41,357 bases of DNA from Cryomorphaceae bacterium BACL29 MAG-121220-bin8 (GCA_905182765.1 CAJJCV010000025.1:1-41357); one strand, 5' to 3'; counted from the stretch's first letter, positions 31,708 through 41,260 are shown. Notes: generated from the letters alone by a model not told the origin. Numbers and translations are program-made.

Positions 31708-33093
31708 ATGTCATCTCATTACGAAGCGCCCATTAGAAAACCTTTAGTAACTGGCAACAAGTCATATCATGATGTTTCAAATGATATTGCCGCTGCCATT
31801 GAAGGAAAAGCCAATAAACAATGGTGGATAGTATTTTCTATTGCATTAGCTGCCTTTTTGTGGGGAGTAGGGTGTATGATTTATACTATTTCAACAGGAA
31901 TTGGTGTGTGGGGGTTAAACAAAACTGTTGGATGGGCGTGGGATATTACAAACTTTGTATGGTGGATTGGTATTGGCCATGCAGGAACTCTTATTTCAGC
32001 AGTACTTCTATTGTTTAGACAAAAATGGAGAATGGCAATTAATAGATCTGCTGAGGCAATGACAATATTTTCCGTTATTCAAGCAGGTTTGTTTCCAATT
32101 ATTCACATGGGTCGTCCTTGGTTAGCATATTGGGTATTGCCAATTCCTAATGCATATGGATCTTTATGGGTTAACTTTAATTCTCCATTATTATGGGACG
32201 TTTTTGCGATATCTACATATTTATCAGTTTCTTTAGTGTTTTGGTGGACAGGTTTATTACCTGATTTTGCCATGATAAGAGACAGAGCTGTAAAGCCTTT
32301 TCAGAAAAAAATATACAGTTTAGTAAGTTTTGGATGGACAGGTAGAGCTAAAGACTGGCAAAGGTTTGAGGAAGTTTCTTTGGTATTAGCTGGTTTAGCA
32401 ACTCCTTTAGTTTTATCAGTTCACACTATTGTGTCTTTTGATTTTGCTACATCTGTTATTCCTGGTTGGCATACAACTATTTTTCCTCCATATTTTGTCG
32501 CTGGAGCTATTTTTTCCGGATTCGCAATGGTAAATACATTACTAATAATAATGAGGAAGGTTTCAAATTTAGAGAATTATATAACGGTTCAACATATTGA
32601 ATTGATGAATATAGTTATCATGATTACTGGATCTATTGTTGGTACAGCATATATAACTGAACTTTTCATCGCTTGGTACTCAGGGGTTGAATACGAACAA
32701 TACGCTTTTTTAAATAGGGCAACAGGTCCATATTGGTGGGCTTATTGGGCTATGATGACGTGTAATGTCTTTTCGCCACAATTGATGTGGATAAAGAAAT
32801 TAAGAACTAGTATTCTTTTTTCATTTTTTATATCCATCGTTGTGAATATTGGCATGTGGTTTGAAAGATTTGTTATTATTGTCACTTCTTTACACAGAGA
32901 TTACCTACCCTCCTCTTGGACGATGTTTTCTCCTACGTTTGTAGATGTGGGGATATTTGTAGGTACTATTGGATTCTTTTTTGTATTATTTTTATTATAC
33001 TCAAGAACGTTTCCTGTGATAGCTCAAGCAGAAGTGAAGACAATATTAAAAACTTCAGGCGATAATTATAAAAAAAATAGAGATAAAAAATAA
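31708..33093 (+). CDS. actC: ACIII subunit ActC, NrfD-like membrane protein
   Basis: This integral membrane subunit of 461 residues belongs to the NrfD/PsrC family and has about ten membrane helices. Conserved segments include WGVGCMIYTISTGIGVWGLN, WWIGIGHAGTLISAVLLLFR, IHMGRPWLAYWVLPIPN and ERFVIIVTSLHRDYLPSSW. In ACIII it houses the quinol-binding site and passes electrons to the Fe-S clusters of ActB. Its TAA stop shares one base with the ATG of actD, so they are translationally coupled. Confidence 0.95.
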   Translation: MSSHYEAPIRKPLVTGNKSYHDVSNDIAAAIEGKANKQWWIVFSIALAAFLWGVGCMIYTISTGIGVWGLNKTVGWAWDITNFVWWIGIGHAGTLISAVLLLFRQKWRMAINRSAEAMTIFSVIQAGLFPIIHMGRPWLAYWVLPIPNAYGSLWVNFNSPLLWDVFAISTYLSVSLVFWWTGLLPDFAMIRDRAVKPFQKKIYSLVSFGWTGRAKDWQRFEEVSLVLAGLATPLVLSVHTIVSFDFATSVIPGWHTTIFPPYFVAGAIFSGFAMVNTLLIIMRKVSNLENYITVQHIELMNIVIMITGSIVGTAYITELFIAWYSGVEYEQYAFLNRATGPYWWAYWAMMTCNVFSPQLMWIKKLRTSILFSFFISIVVNIGMWFERFVIIVTSLHRDYLPSSWTMFSPTFVDVGIFVGTIGFFFVLFLLYSRTFPVIAQAEVKTILKTSGDNYKKNRDKK

Positions 33094-33626
33094 TGGCTGA
33101 TAAAATATTACATGCCGTATACGATGATGATGATAAGTTAATGGATGCTGTCAAAGATTTGAGATCATCAAATTTTTCAATTGATGAGGTTTATACACCT
33201 TTTCCAGTTCATGGACTAGATAAAGCTTTAGGTTTAAAGCCAACTAGATTAGCTATTTTATCATTTATTTATGGATGTATTGGATTTTGTTTTGCAATCT
33301 TCATGATGAACTATATTATGATAGTCGATTGGCCTCAAAATATTGGAGGAAAACCAAGTTTTTCATTTATTGAAAACTTACCTTCTTTTGTGCCAATTAT
33401 GTTTGAACTTACAGTATTTTTTGCTGCCCATTTAATGGTTATAACCTTTTATTTAAGAAGTAAATTATGGCCTTTCAAAGAAGCAGAAAACCCAATGCCT
33501 TCCACGACTGATGACAAATTTTTAATAGAGATTAAATTTAATGGAGATGGAAAGGCTTTAAAAGCTGCAGTCAAAAAAACTGATGTACTTGAAGTTAAAA
33601 TAATTGATAATAAAGAATCTAACTAA
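33093..33626 (+). CDS. actD: ACIII subunit ActD (DUF3341)
   Basis: The 177-residue protein starts with a cytosolic alpha/beta domain (about 1-48, with LHAVYDDDDKLMDAVKDLR and IDEVYTPFPVHGLDKALGL, the family signature), followed by two membrane helices (about 53-78 and 95-120) and a C-terminal cytosolic tail. It is a structural subunit of ACIII without visible cofactor ligands. It overlaps both neighbours by one base (TAATG), tying its translation to ActC and ActE. Confidence 0.94.
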   Translation: MADKILHAVYDDDDKLMDAVKDLRSSNFSIDEVYTPFPVHGLDKALGLKPTRLAILSFIYGCIGFCFAIFMMNYIMIVDWPQNIGGKPSFSFIENLPSFVPIMFELTVFFAAHLMVITFYLRSKLWPFKEAENPMPSTTDDKFLIEIKFNGDGKALKAAVKKTDVLEVKIIDNKESN

Positions 33627-34177
33627 TGAAAAAATATACTTTTTTTAGCGTGATGATATTGTTTAGTATTTTGACTGTGTCATGTTTTGATAAATCAAAA
33701 CCTAACTATCAGTATTTTCCTAACATGTATGAGTCTGTAGGTTACAGTACTTACGAAGAATCAGATGCTTTTGCTAATGGAATTGAAGCTCAAATACCAG
33801 TCGAAGGAACTATTCCAAGAGGGTGGGTTCCTTATGAATATTTAGATACTAATGAAGGTTATGAATTAGCAAAAATTAATTTGTTATCTCCTTTAGAAGT
33901 TAATGACGAGAATATCTCAAAAGGTAAAGAGTTGTATAATATTTATTGTGCAGTTTGTCACGGTTCAAAAGGAGATGGTCAAGGAATATTAATGAAAAAT
34001 GAAAAGTTTTTAGGTATTCCAAGTTACGCTGATAGAGATATTAGCGAGGGAAGTATTTATCATGTTTTAATGTATGGTAAGAACCTTATGGGGTCCCATG
34101 CTAGTCAAGTAAATGCTAAAGAGAGATGGCAGATTTCGCAGTATGTAATAAGTTTAAGAGAAAAATTAATAAAATAA
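33626..34177 (+). CDS. actE: ACIII subunit ActE, monohaem cytochrome c lipoprotein
   Basis: The 183 residues form a lipoprotein with one cytochrome c domain. The signal ends in TVSC, giving Cys20 as the lipid anchor. The haem site is CAVCHGSKGDGQG (Cys108, Cys111, His112), and MGSHASQV downstream provides a plausible distal Met. The segment SVGYSTYEESDAFANG before the haem domain is typical of ActE. It is expected to pass electrons from the ActA haems to the oxidase or a soluble carrier. It starts on the actD stop and ends 4 bases before actF. Confidence 0.95.
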   Translation: MKKYTFFSVMILFSILTVSCFDKSKPNYQYFPNMYESVGYSTYEESDAFANGIEAQIPVEGTIPRGWVPYEYLDTNEGYELAKINLLSPLEVNDENISKGKELYNIYCAVCHGSKGDGQGILMKNEKFLGIPSYADRDISEGSIYHVLMYGKNLMGSHASQVNAKERWQISQYVISLREKLIK

Positions 34178-34181
34178 ATTA

Positions 34182-35528
34182 ATGTACAAGGTTTCTAAAA
34201 ATATAAAAATCTTTTCACTTACCTTAATGGTAATCGGTGCCCTTGGTTTAGGTTTTAGTTTTTATTCTGCGCCCAAAACTATTGAACAAGCTAAAGAAAT
34301 GGTTGCAGATTCACATTCTGATGACCATCAAAAAGTTGAATCCCAAATCTCTGAAGAAACACATGCAATTGATGATTCACACAGTTCTTCAGGTGCTCAT
34401 AATGAAGAGGGTGCTCATTCATCTTCTCACGATGAACACCTACTGCATTATTTACAAAATCGTCCCTGGTCTGCTTTATATGTAGCCGCATTGTTTTTTA
34501 TGTTTTTATCATTAGGTACTTTGGCTTTTTATGCAATTCAAAGGGCGTCACAAGCAGGTTGGTCTCCTTTGTTATTTAGAGTGATGGAAGGAATAACAGC
34601 GTATTTGCTTCCTGGTACACTAATCATATTAGTAATATTAATTTTATCTTCATTACACTTGAATCATCTTTTTGTTTGGATGGACCCTGAAGTTGTTGCT
34701 CATGATAAGATAATTCAAGGAAAAGTAGGATATTTAAATTCACCTTTTTTAATTGCTAGAGCTATTTTTTATATTGCAGGTTGGAATTTCTATAGATATA
34801 TTTCTAGAAAATATTCTATAGCTCAAGACAATTCTTCAGATATATCTAATCATACAAAAAATTTCAAGTGGTCTGCTGGGTTTTTAGCATTTTTTATAGT
34901 TACAGAATCTATGATGTCATGGGATTGGATTATGTCAGTTGATCCTCATTGGTTTAGTACATTGTTTGGATGGTACGTTTTTGCAAGTATGTTTGTTTCA
35001 GGAATTACTACTATTGCATTAATTACGATTTATCTAAAATCAAAAGGTTATTTAGAAAAGGTAAATCATAATCATATTCATGATTTAGGAAAATTTATGT
35101 TTGGTGTTAGTGTGTTTTGGACTTACTTATGGTTTTCTCAATTTATGCTAATCTGGTATGCAAATATCCCAGAAGAAGTTACTTACTTTATTACAAGAAT
35201 CGAAGATTATAACTTTCCTTTCTTTGGCATGATAGTTTTGAATTTTATTTTCCCTTTATTATTGTTGATGAATAGTGATTATAAAAGAGTTAATTGGTTT
35301 ATCGTAATGACAGGAATAATAATTTTGATTGGACACTACGTTGACGTTTTCAATATGATTATGCCAGCCACTGTCGGAGATCAGTGGTATTTTGGAATTC
35401 CTGAAATTTCAGGTATTTCATTCTTTGCAGGATTATTTATTTATGTGGTATTTAATAGTCTAGCAAAAGCTCCTTTAGAGCCCTCAGGAGACCCTTTAAT
35501 TAAAGAAAGTGAAAAATTTGTTTACTAA
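34182..35528 (+). CDS. actF: ACIII subunit ActF, membrane protein
   Basis: ActF is the second large membrane subunit of ACIII, related to ActC. The 448 residues have one helix at the start (about 9-28), a hydrophilic stretch rich in His, Ser, Glu and Asp (about 43-87), and then about nine helices. Family segments include RPWSALYVAALFFMFLSLG, HLFVWMDPEVV, FFIVTESMMSWDWIMSVDPHW and FWTYLWFSQFMLIWYANIPEE. It lacks cofactor motifs and probably contributes to the membrane core. The His-rich stretch is unusual in composition. coxB follows after 12 bases. Confidence 0.94.
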   Translation: MYKVSKNIKIFSLTLMVIGALGLGFSFYSAPKTIEQAKEMVADSHSDDHQKVESQISEETHAIDDSHSSSGAHNEEGAHSSSHDEHLLHYLQNRPWSALYVAALFFMFLSLGTLAFYAIQRASQAGWSPLLFRVMEGITAYLLPGTLIILVILILSSLHLNHLFVWMDPEVVAHDKIIQGKVGYLNSPFLIARAIFYIAGWNFYRYISRKYSIAQDNSSDISNHTKNFKWSAGFLAFFIVTESMMSWDWIMSVDPHWFSTLFGWYVFASMFVSGITTIALITIYLKSKGYLEKVNHNHIHDLGKFMFGVSVFWTYLWFSQFMLIWYANIPEEVTYFITRIEDYNFPFFGMIVLNFIFPLLLLMNSDYKRVNWFIVMTGIIILIGHYVDVFNMIMPATVGDQWYFGIPEISGISFFAGLFIYVVFNSLAKAPLEPSGDPLIKESEKFVY

Positions 35529-35540
35529 AGAAAATATTAA

Positions 35541-36614
35541 ATGACAGTATTACTTACAATAACAATTTTAATCTTAACAGGAGTTGCTATATGGCAAATT
35601 ACTAAGATATTCGAATTGTCTAAATTAGGACAAAAGCGTGATGATTCTCAAATTGCTACAGAAAAAGACAATGATTTAAACGGTAAGTTGATGTTTGCTT
35701 TTTTAGTTTTTATTTATGCAGTTACTATTTATTCTTTTTGGACTTATTCTAAAGTACTTCTTCCTGAATCAGCATCTGCACATGGACCAGCTTATGACAC
35801 CTTACTTTGGATATCATTTGCTGTTATTTTATTTGCACAAACTATAACTCAGGCTGTTTTACATATTTTTGCTTATCAGTACAGAGGAATAAATAATAGA
35901 AAGGCATATTTTTTCACTCACGACAATAAACTTGAATTTGTTTGGACAATTATTCCTGCTATAATCTTTTTTGTTTTAATTATTTATGGAATGATTACTT
36001 GGGGAAAAATAATGAATTTTGAAGAAGATGAGGATGCTTTAGTTGTTGAATTATACGCACAACAATGGAACTGGAAAGCAAGATATGGAGGAGAAGATAA
36101 TGTGCTTGGGGATGCAAATGTTAGATTTCTTAACGATTTTGACGGAAAAAACTCTGTTGGTATAGATTCGTCTGACCCAAATGGAATGGACGACTTTGTT
36201 GTAACTCAAGAATTCCACCTTCCAGTTAACAGAAAGGTAATATTTAAACTTAGATCTCAAGATGTTCTACATTCTGCTTACATGCCACATTTTAGGGCCC
36301 AAATGAATTGTGTACCAGGTATGATTACTGAATTTTCTTTTACACCAACTAAAACTACAGATGAAATGAGAATGAATTCAGATGTTGTAGACAAGGTCAA
36401 TAGAATTAACAAAATTAGATACGAAAATAGTAAATTGCTTACTGCCAAAGGTGAAGAATCACTAGAGCCATATCAGTTTGACTACTTATTGTTATGTGCT
36501 AAAATTTGTGGGACATCTCACTATAATATGCAAATGAAAATCGTAGTTGAATCTGAAAAAGATTATGAAAAATGGGTTGCTAAGCAACAAATATTTTCCG
36601 AAGTAATTCAATAA
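35541..36614 (+). CDS. coxB: Cytochrome c oxidase subunit II
   Basis: Subunit II accepts electrons at the CuA centre of the terminal oxidase. The 357 residues have an initial helix (about 1-20), two more helices (about 52-72 and 80-110; a further one near 130-155) and a C-terminal cupredoxin domain. The CuA ligands are complete: His244 in DVLHSAYMPHFR, and Cys319, Cys323, His327 and Met330 in CAKICGTSHYNM. The usual Glu of the CxExC motif is Lys321; that residue binds copper through its backbone, so the site should work. There is no C-terminal cytochrome c domain, so this is aa3 and not caa3 type. The aromatic segment WNWKARYGG is present. It lies within the ACIII operon, 6 bases before coxA. 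Confidence 0.95.
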   Translation: MTVLLTITILILTGVAIWQITKIFELSKLGQKRDDSQIATEKDNDLNGKLMFAFLVFIYAVTIYSFWTYSKVLLPESASAHGPAYDTLLWISFAVILFAQTITQAVLHIFAYQYRGINNRKAYFFTHDNKLEFVWTIIPAIIFFVLIIYGMITWGKIMNFEEDEDALVVELYAQQWNWKARYGGEDNVLGDANVRFLNDFDGKNSVGIDSSDPNGMDDFVVTQEFHLPVNRKVIFKLRSQDVLHSAYMPHFRAQMNCVPGMITEFSFTPTKTTDEMRMNSDVVDKVNRINKIRYENSKLLTAKGEESLEPYQFDYLLLCAKICGTSHYNMQMKIVVESEKDYEKWVAKQQIFSEVIQ

Positions 36615-36620
36615 TATAAT

Positions 36621-38420
36621 ATGTCAGAAGTTTCAAGTATTTCGCATTCAAATCACGATGATGATCATCATCATCATAAGGAAACGTTTATTACTAAATA
36701 TATATTTAGTCAAGATCACAAAATGATCGCTAAACAATATTTGATTTTAGGAGTATTGTTTATGGGCTTTATTGGAGTGGCTATGTCTTTACTATTCAGA
36801 CTTCAATTAGCATGGCCTGAACAATCCTTTGCAGTTTTTGATATCTTTTTAGGCGATTGGGCACCTGAAGGCGTGATGGATCCTAATATTTATTTAGCAT
36901 TAGTAACTATTCATGGTACTATAATGGTGTTTTTTGTTCTTACAGCTGGTTTAAGTGGAACTTTTAGTAATTTATTGATTCCATTACAGATTGGGGCTAG
37001 AGATATGGCTTCTGGTCTTTTAAATATGATTTCTTTCTGGCTATTTTTTCTGTCTAGTATGATAATGCTTGCCTCTCTGTTTGTGGAAGCAGGTCCAGCT
37101 GCTGCTGGATGGACAATTTATCCTCCATTGAGCGCATTACCTCAAGCTCAACCCGGTTCTGGAATGGGTATGACACTTTGGTTAATTTCAATGGCTATTT
37201 TTGTTGCTTCTTCATTACTTGGATCACTTAATTATATAGTTACAGTTATAAATTTAAGAACTAAAGGAATGTCAATGTTCAGACTGCCTTTAACAATATG
37301 GGCGTTTTTTGTTACTGCAATAATTGGTGTTATTTCTTTTCCTGTTTTACTTTCAGCTTCGTTACTTTTAATAATGGATAGAAGTTTTGGAACTTCATTT
37401 TTCCTTTCAGATATTTTTGTTCAGGGTGAAGTCCTTCATTATCAAGGTGGTTCCCCAGTATTATTTGAACATCTTTTTTGGTTTTTAGGACACCCCGAAG
37501 TATATATTGTACTGTTACCTGCATTAGGTATAACATCAGAAATTATTGCTACTAATTCAAGAAAACCAATTTTTGGTTATAGAGCCATGGTAGCCTCTAT
37601 TTTAGCTATTGCATTTCTATCTACAGTTGTATGGGGACATCATATGTTTATTTCAGGAATGAATCCTTTTCTAGGTTCAGTATTTACATTTACTACCTTG
37701 CTTATTGCAATTCCGTCTGCTGTAAAAGCATTTAATTATATTACAACACTATGGAAAGGTAATTTACAATTCAACCCAGGGATGTTGTTTTCAATTGGTT
37801 TAGTGTCTACTTTTATCACTGGTGGTCTTACTGGAATTATTCTTGGAGACAGTACTTTAGATATTAATATACATGACACTTATTTTGTTGTAGCGCATTT
37901 CCATCTAGTTATGGGTATTTCAGCTCTTTATGGTTTGTTTGCTGGAGTATATCATTGGTTCCCTAAATTATTTGGAAGAATGATGAATAAAAATTTAGGT
38001 TTCATTCATTTTTGGGTAACAGCTATAGCTGCTTATGGAGTATTTTTCCCAATGCATTTTATTGGAATGGCAGGTTTACCAAGAAGATATTATACAAACA
38101 CTGCTTTTCCTTATTTCGATGATTTAGCAAATATAAATGTTGTAATCACGGTCTTTGCTTTACTAGCAGGTGCTGCTCAGTTAGTCTTTTTATATAATTT
38201 TATTTCAAGTATGTTTTTTGGTAAAAAAGCAGAGCAAAATCCATGGAGGTCAAACACTATGGAATGGACTTCACCTGTTGAACATATTCATGGAAACTGG
38301 CCTGGTGAAATACCACATGTACATAGATGGGCATACGATTACAGTAAGCCTGGTCAAAAAGAAGATTTTGTTCTTCAGACTACTCCACTTAGTAAAGGAG
38401 AAAAAGAAACTGAACACTAG
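36621..38420 (+). CDS. coxA: Cytochrome c oxidase subunit I
   Basis: Subunit I reduces oxygen to water and pumps protons. The 599 residues have twelve-plus helices and all metal ligands: His98 (low-spin haem a) in TIHGTIM, His291 with the cross-linked Tyr295 in GHPEVY, His340-His341 in WGHHMF for CuB, His426 (haem a3) and His428 (haem a) in VAHFHLVMG. GHPEVY with Tyr marks a type A oxidase. The N-terminus has an acidic and His-rich run (residues 8-18). Subunits III and IV are not in the window. Placement directly after the ACIII genes fits the ACIII-aa3 supercomplex known from Flavobacterium johnsoniae. Confidence 0.97.
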   Translation: MSEVSSISHSNHDDDHHHHKETFITKYIFSQDHKMIAKQYLILGVLFMGFIGVAMSLLFRLQLAWPEQSFAVFDIFLGDWAPEGVMDPNIYLALVTIHGTIMVFFVLTAGLSGTFSNLLIPLQIGARDMASGLLNMISFWLFFLSSMIMLASLFVEAGPAAAGWTIYPPLSALPQAQPGSGMGMTLWLISMAIFVASSLLGSLNYIVTVINLRTKGMSMFRLPLTIWAFFVTAIIGVISFPVLLSASLLLIMDRSFGTSFFLSDIFVQGEVLHYQGGSPVLFEHLFWFLGHPEVYIVLLPALGITSEIIATNSRKPIFGYRAMVASILAIAFLSTVVWGHHMFISGMNPFLGSVFTFTTLLIAIPSAVKAFNYITTLWKGNLQFNPGMLFSIGLVSTFITGGLTGIILGDSTLDINIHDTYFVVAHFHLVMGISALYGLFAGVYHWFPKLFGRMMNKNLGFIHFWVTAIAAYGVFFPMHFIGMAGLPRRYYTNTAFPYFDDLANINVVITVFALLAGAAQLVFLYNFISSMFFGKKAEQNPWRSNTMEWTSPVEHIHGNWPGEIPHVHRWAYDYSKPGQKEDFVLQTTPLSKGEKETEH

Positions 38421-38453
38421 TTTATTGTTTTTAAATATCGATTTTCTTTTGCC

Positions 38454-38461
38454 TATATTTG
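38454..38461 (+). promoter_or_regulatory. Candidate -7 element just before ruvB
   Basis: TATATTTG is an exact TAnnTTTG match and ends 5 bases before the ruvB ATG at 38467, so transcription would start on or very near the start codon. A TTG at 38425-38427 is 26 bases upstream, slightly beyond the normal range. Confidence 0.45.
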
Positions 38462-38466
38462 GATAA

Positions 38467-39489
38467 ATGAATGAAAATTTAGACCCTACAGATTCTGGAT
38501 TTAACTCTGAAGAATTAGAAATTGATAAGGCTCTAAGACCATTATCGTTTGATGATTTTGCAGGACAAGATCAAATACTTAATAATCTTAAAGTTTTTGT
38601 AGAGGCTTGTAATCAACGTTCAGATGCTTTAGACCATACTTTGTTTCATGGACCCCCTGGTCTTGGAAAAACAACACTAGCCCATATTGTTGCTAACGAA
38701 TTAGGCGTTAACTTAAAAGTAACATCAGGACCTGTCTTGGATAAGCCAGGTGATTTGGCAGGCTTGTTAACTAATTTAGAGCCAAGGGATGTACTGTTTA
38801 TTGATGAAATTCACAGGCTAAGTCCAATAGTTGAGGAATACTTGTATTCTGCTATGGAAGATTATAAGATTGATATAATGATAGAAACTGGACCTAACGC
38901 AAGAACTGTTCAGATTAATTTAAATCCATTTACACTAATTGGAGCCACAACTAGATCAGGACTATTAACAGCTCCAATGAGAGCTAGATTTGGAATCAAC
39001 AGTAGACTTGAATATTATAAAACAGAATTACTTTCAACTATAGTAGAAAGAAGTTCTGAAATATTAAACATTGAAACTCATCCTAATGCAGCAATTGAAA
39101 TTGCAGGAAGAAGTAGAGGAACCCCTAGAATTTCTAATTCATTGTTAAGAAGAGTAAGAGATTTTGCTCAGATTAAGGGAAATGGAATTATTGATATGGA
39201 AATAACTAGATTTGCTCTTAAGTCCTTAAATGTAGATAAGAATGGACTTGATGAAATGGATAATAAAATTTTATCTACTCTAATTGATAAGTTTAAGGGA
39301 GGGCCTGTAGGTATTAGTACATTGTCTACTGCAGTTTCTGAAAGTGCTGAAACAATTGAAGAGGTTTATGAACCTTTTTTAATTCAACAAGGCTTTATTG
39401 TTAGAACACCAAGAGGGAGAGAGGTCACTAAGTTAGCTTATGATCATTTAGGCTTAAAAAAAGCCCAATCTCAAGACCAACTGTTTTAA
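38467..39489 (+). CDS. ruvB: Holliday junction branch migration ATPase RuvB
   Basis: RuvB is the AAA+ motor that drives Holliday junction migration with RuvA. The 340 residues include [11 protein letters not shown], Walker [13 protein letters not shown] (about 57-68), Walker [11 protein letters not shown], sensor 1 [18 protein letters not shown] with the arginine finger region, and the C-terminal winged helix with [20 protein letters not shown]. ruvA and ruvC are not adjacent. It follows coxA after 46 bases, an arrangement I recall from other flavobacteria. A -7 element nearly touching the ATG suggests its own, possibly leaderless, transcript. Confidence 0.97.
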   Translation: MNENLDPTDSGFNSEELEIDKALRPLSFDDFAGQDQILNNLKVFVEACNQRSDALDHTLFHGPPGLGKTTLAHIVANELGVNLKVTSGPVLDKPGDLAGLLTNLEPRDVLFIDEIHRLSPIVEEYLYSAMEDYKIDIMIETGPNARTVQINLNPFTLIGATTRSGLLTAPMRARFGINSRLEYYKTELLSTIVERSSEILNIETHPNAAIEIAGRSRGTPRISNSLLRRVRDFAQIKGNGIIDMEITRFALKSLNVDKNGLDEMDNKILSTLIDKFKGGPVGISTLSTAVSESAETIEEVYEPFLIQQGFIVRTPRGREVTKLAYDHLGLKKAQSQDQLF

Positions 39490-39516
39490 TAAACTAATTT
39501 AAAAACACACAACTCA

Positions 39517-40752
39517 ATGGAATTAAACAACTTATTTTATGATCTTTTAATTGATCTACGAATACCAGAGTTTTATGCAGAAATTTTAAATTTAATTTTA
39601 GTCTCAATACTAATCTTTATCTCTGTTTTTGTTATTAATTATATATCAAAGAAAATCATAATTAATTTTCTTGAACAAATTTCGGAAAGATCTAAAACTG
39701 ATTTTGATAATTTTTTAATTGCTAACAAAATTCAAATATATTTATCAAGATTAGTCCCGCTATTCTTTTTATATTGGATTTTACCATATTGGCTTAAAGA
39801 TTTTCAAGCTTTACTTGTTTATGCTGTTTTAGTTTTAGAAATATATTTTATTATTCTTTTAGTTTGGATAATTAGAAATTTTTTGAGTGCTTGTAAGGAT
39901 TTCTTTAAAACAGTTGATTCATTAAAAGGGAAACCAATTGAAAGTTTTGTTCAAGTTGCTATGATACTAGTATGGTTTACAGCCATTATAGTGATATTTT
40001 CAATTCTTACGGGAACTGATGTGGGAACTTTTCTTACTGCCATGGGTGCACTTTCAGCAGTTCTTTTGCTAATTTTTAAGGATACTATATTAGGATTTGT
40101 TGCTAGTATTCAGTTAAGTTCAAATGATTTAATTAGAATCGGGGATTGGGTAACAATGGAAAAGTTTGGAGCTGACGGAGATGTGATAGAAATAAATTTA
40201 AGTTCTGTTAAAATTCAAAATTTTGATAAAACCATAACTACTATTCCAACATATAAATTAATTTCTGATTCATTTAAAAACTGGAGAGGAATGAGTGATT
40301 CTAATGGAAGAAGAATTAAAAGGGCATTACTAATAAAAGGTTCTTCTATTAGATTCATGAAAAAGGAAGAAGTTTCTAAATTAACAAACATCAAATTATT
40401 ATCTAACTATTTAGCCGCAACCGAAAAAGAAATAGAACATCATAATTTAAAATTAGATCTTGAAATTGATGATAAAATTAATGGTAGAAATCTTACAAAT
40501 ATTGGTTTGTTTAGAAAATATATAGAAGAATATTTAGTTGCTAATGAATTAATTAATAACAATATGACTATCATGTGTCGTCAATTAACTCCAACATCTC
40601 AAGGTGTCCCTCTTGAGATATATGCGTTTGTTTCTGATAAAGAATGGAAAAACTATGAAAATATTGTTTCCAATATCTTTGATCACCTACTTGCTTCGCT
40701 AAAAACTTTTGATCTTGAATTATTTGAGCTTCCATCAAATTTTAAAGTTTAA
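39517..40752 (+). CDS. YbdG-like mechanosensitive ion channel (MscS family)
   Basis: The protein of 411 residues has about five membrane helices (from 25 to 190) and the MscS beta domain. The pore-lining helix and the following part read LTAMGALSAVLLLIFKDTILGFVASIQLSS (given in parts: helix about 170-190, then KDTILGFVASIQLSSND), followed by RIGDWVTMEKFGADGDVIEIN and NFDKTITTIPTYKL. This pattern and the length are close to E. coli YbdG and not to short MscS. It should open on membrane tension and protect against osmotic downshock. It follows ruvB after 27 bases and precedes the histidine phosphatase gene by one base. Confidence 0.92.
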   Translation: MELNNLFYDLLIDLRIPEFYAEILNLILVSILIFISVFVINYISKKIIINFLEQISERSKTDFDNFLIANKIQIYLSRLVPLFFLYWILPYWLKDFQALLVYAVLVLEIYFIILLVWIIRNFLSACKDFFKTVDSLKGKPIESFVQVAMILVWFTAIIVIFSILTGTDVGTFLTAMGALSAVLLLIFKDTILGFVASIQLSSNDLIRIGDWVTMEKFGADGDVIEINLSSVKIQNFDKTITTIPTYKLISDSFKNWRGMSDSNGRRIKRALLIKGSSIRFMKKEEVSKLTNIKLLSNYLAATEKEIEHHNLKLDLEIDDKINGRNLTNIGLFRKYIEEYLVANELINNNMTIMCRQLTPTSQGVPLEIYAFVSDKEWKNYENIVSNIFDHLLASLKTFDLELFELPSNFKV

Positions 40753-40753
40753 C

Positions 40754-41260
40754 ATGAAAAATATTATAATCATATTATGTCTTTTAATTTCTATTTCAAT
40801 TAATGCTCAATCTGAAAACAACTCAGAATGTACTAATGTGTTTTTAATTAGACATGCAGAAAAGGATAGAACAGATAATACTAATTCTAATCCTCATTTA
40901 AATTCATTAGGAATAAAAAGATCACTTAAATGGAAGGGTTTTTTTAAAAATATAAATTTTGATGTTATTTATTCTACTAATTATCACAGAACATTAGAAA
41001 CTATAAAACCATTTTCTGATACTGGAACCGAGCTAGTTATTTATAACCCCTCAAACATTGATTATGATAAATTTATTTTTAATAACAAGGGTAAAACTAT
41101 TTTAGTGGTAGGTCACAGTAATACAATCCCAACATTTACTAATAACATTTTAAATAAAAATTTATATAATAATATTGAGGATAATAATAATTCTAACCTA
41201 TATGTCGTGAATATTTGTGATGAAATTGATGTTCAAAATTCTCTTTATTTTGTTGAATAA
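40754..41260 (+). CDS. Secreted histidine phosphatase family protein
   Basis: The product of 168 residues belongs to the phosphoglycerate-mutase/histidine phosphatase superfamily. The catalytic motif is LIRHAEK (Arg33, phospho-accepting His34), with a second Arg in YSTNYHRTLETI and the second catalytic His in VVGHSNT. The start chosen, ATG at 40754, gives a signal peptide (MKNIIIILCLL to INAQ); an earlier in-frame start inside the channel gene would spoil it. It is therefore probably periplasmic. The substrate is unknown; it resembles the small SixA-like and PGM-like members. The ATG of the next gene shares one base with its stop. Confidence 0.88.
   Translation: MKNIIIILCLLISISINAQSENNSECTNVFLIRHAEKDRTDNTNSNPHLNSLGIKRSLKWKGFFKNINFDVIYSTNYHRTLETIKPFSDTGTELVIYNPSNIDYDKFIFNNKGKTILVVGHSNTIPTFTNNILNKNLYNNIEDNNNSNLYVVNICDEIDVQNSLYFVE

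Noticed and set aside
31751-31760. CTGGCAACAA and similar TGGCA strings considered as sigma-54 promoter halves
   Set aside because: No matching -12 TTGC at the fixed distance and the site lies inside a gene; no sigma-54 promoter could be supported anywhere in the window.
31821-32018. Plus-strand overlapping frame inside actC
   Set aside because: Alternative-frame shadow rich in Trp, Cys and Tyr, arising from the hydrophobic actC sequence.
36051-36260. Minus-strand frame inside coxB
   Set aside because: Short shadow of coxB; composition and position give no support.
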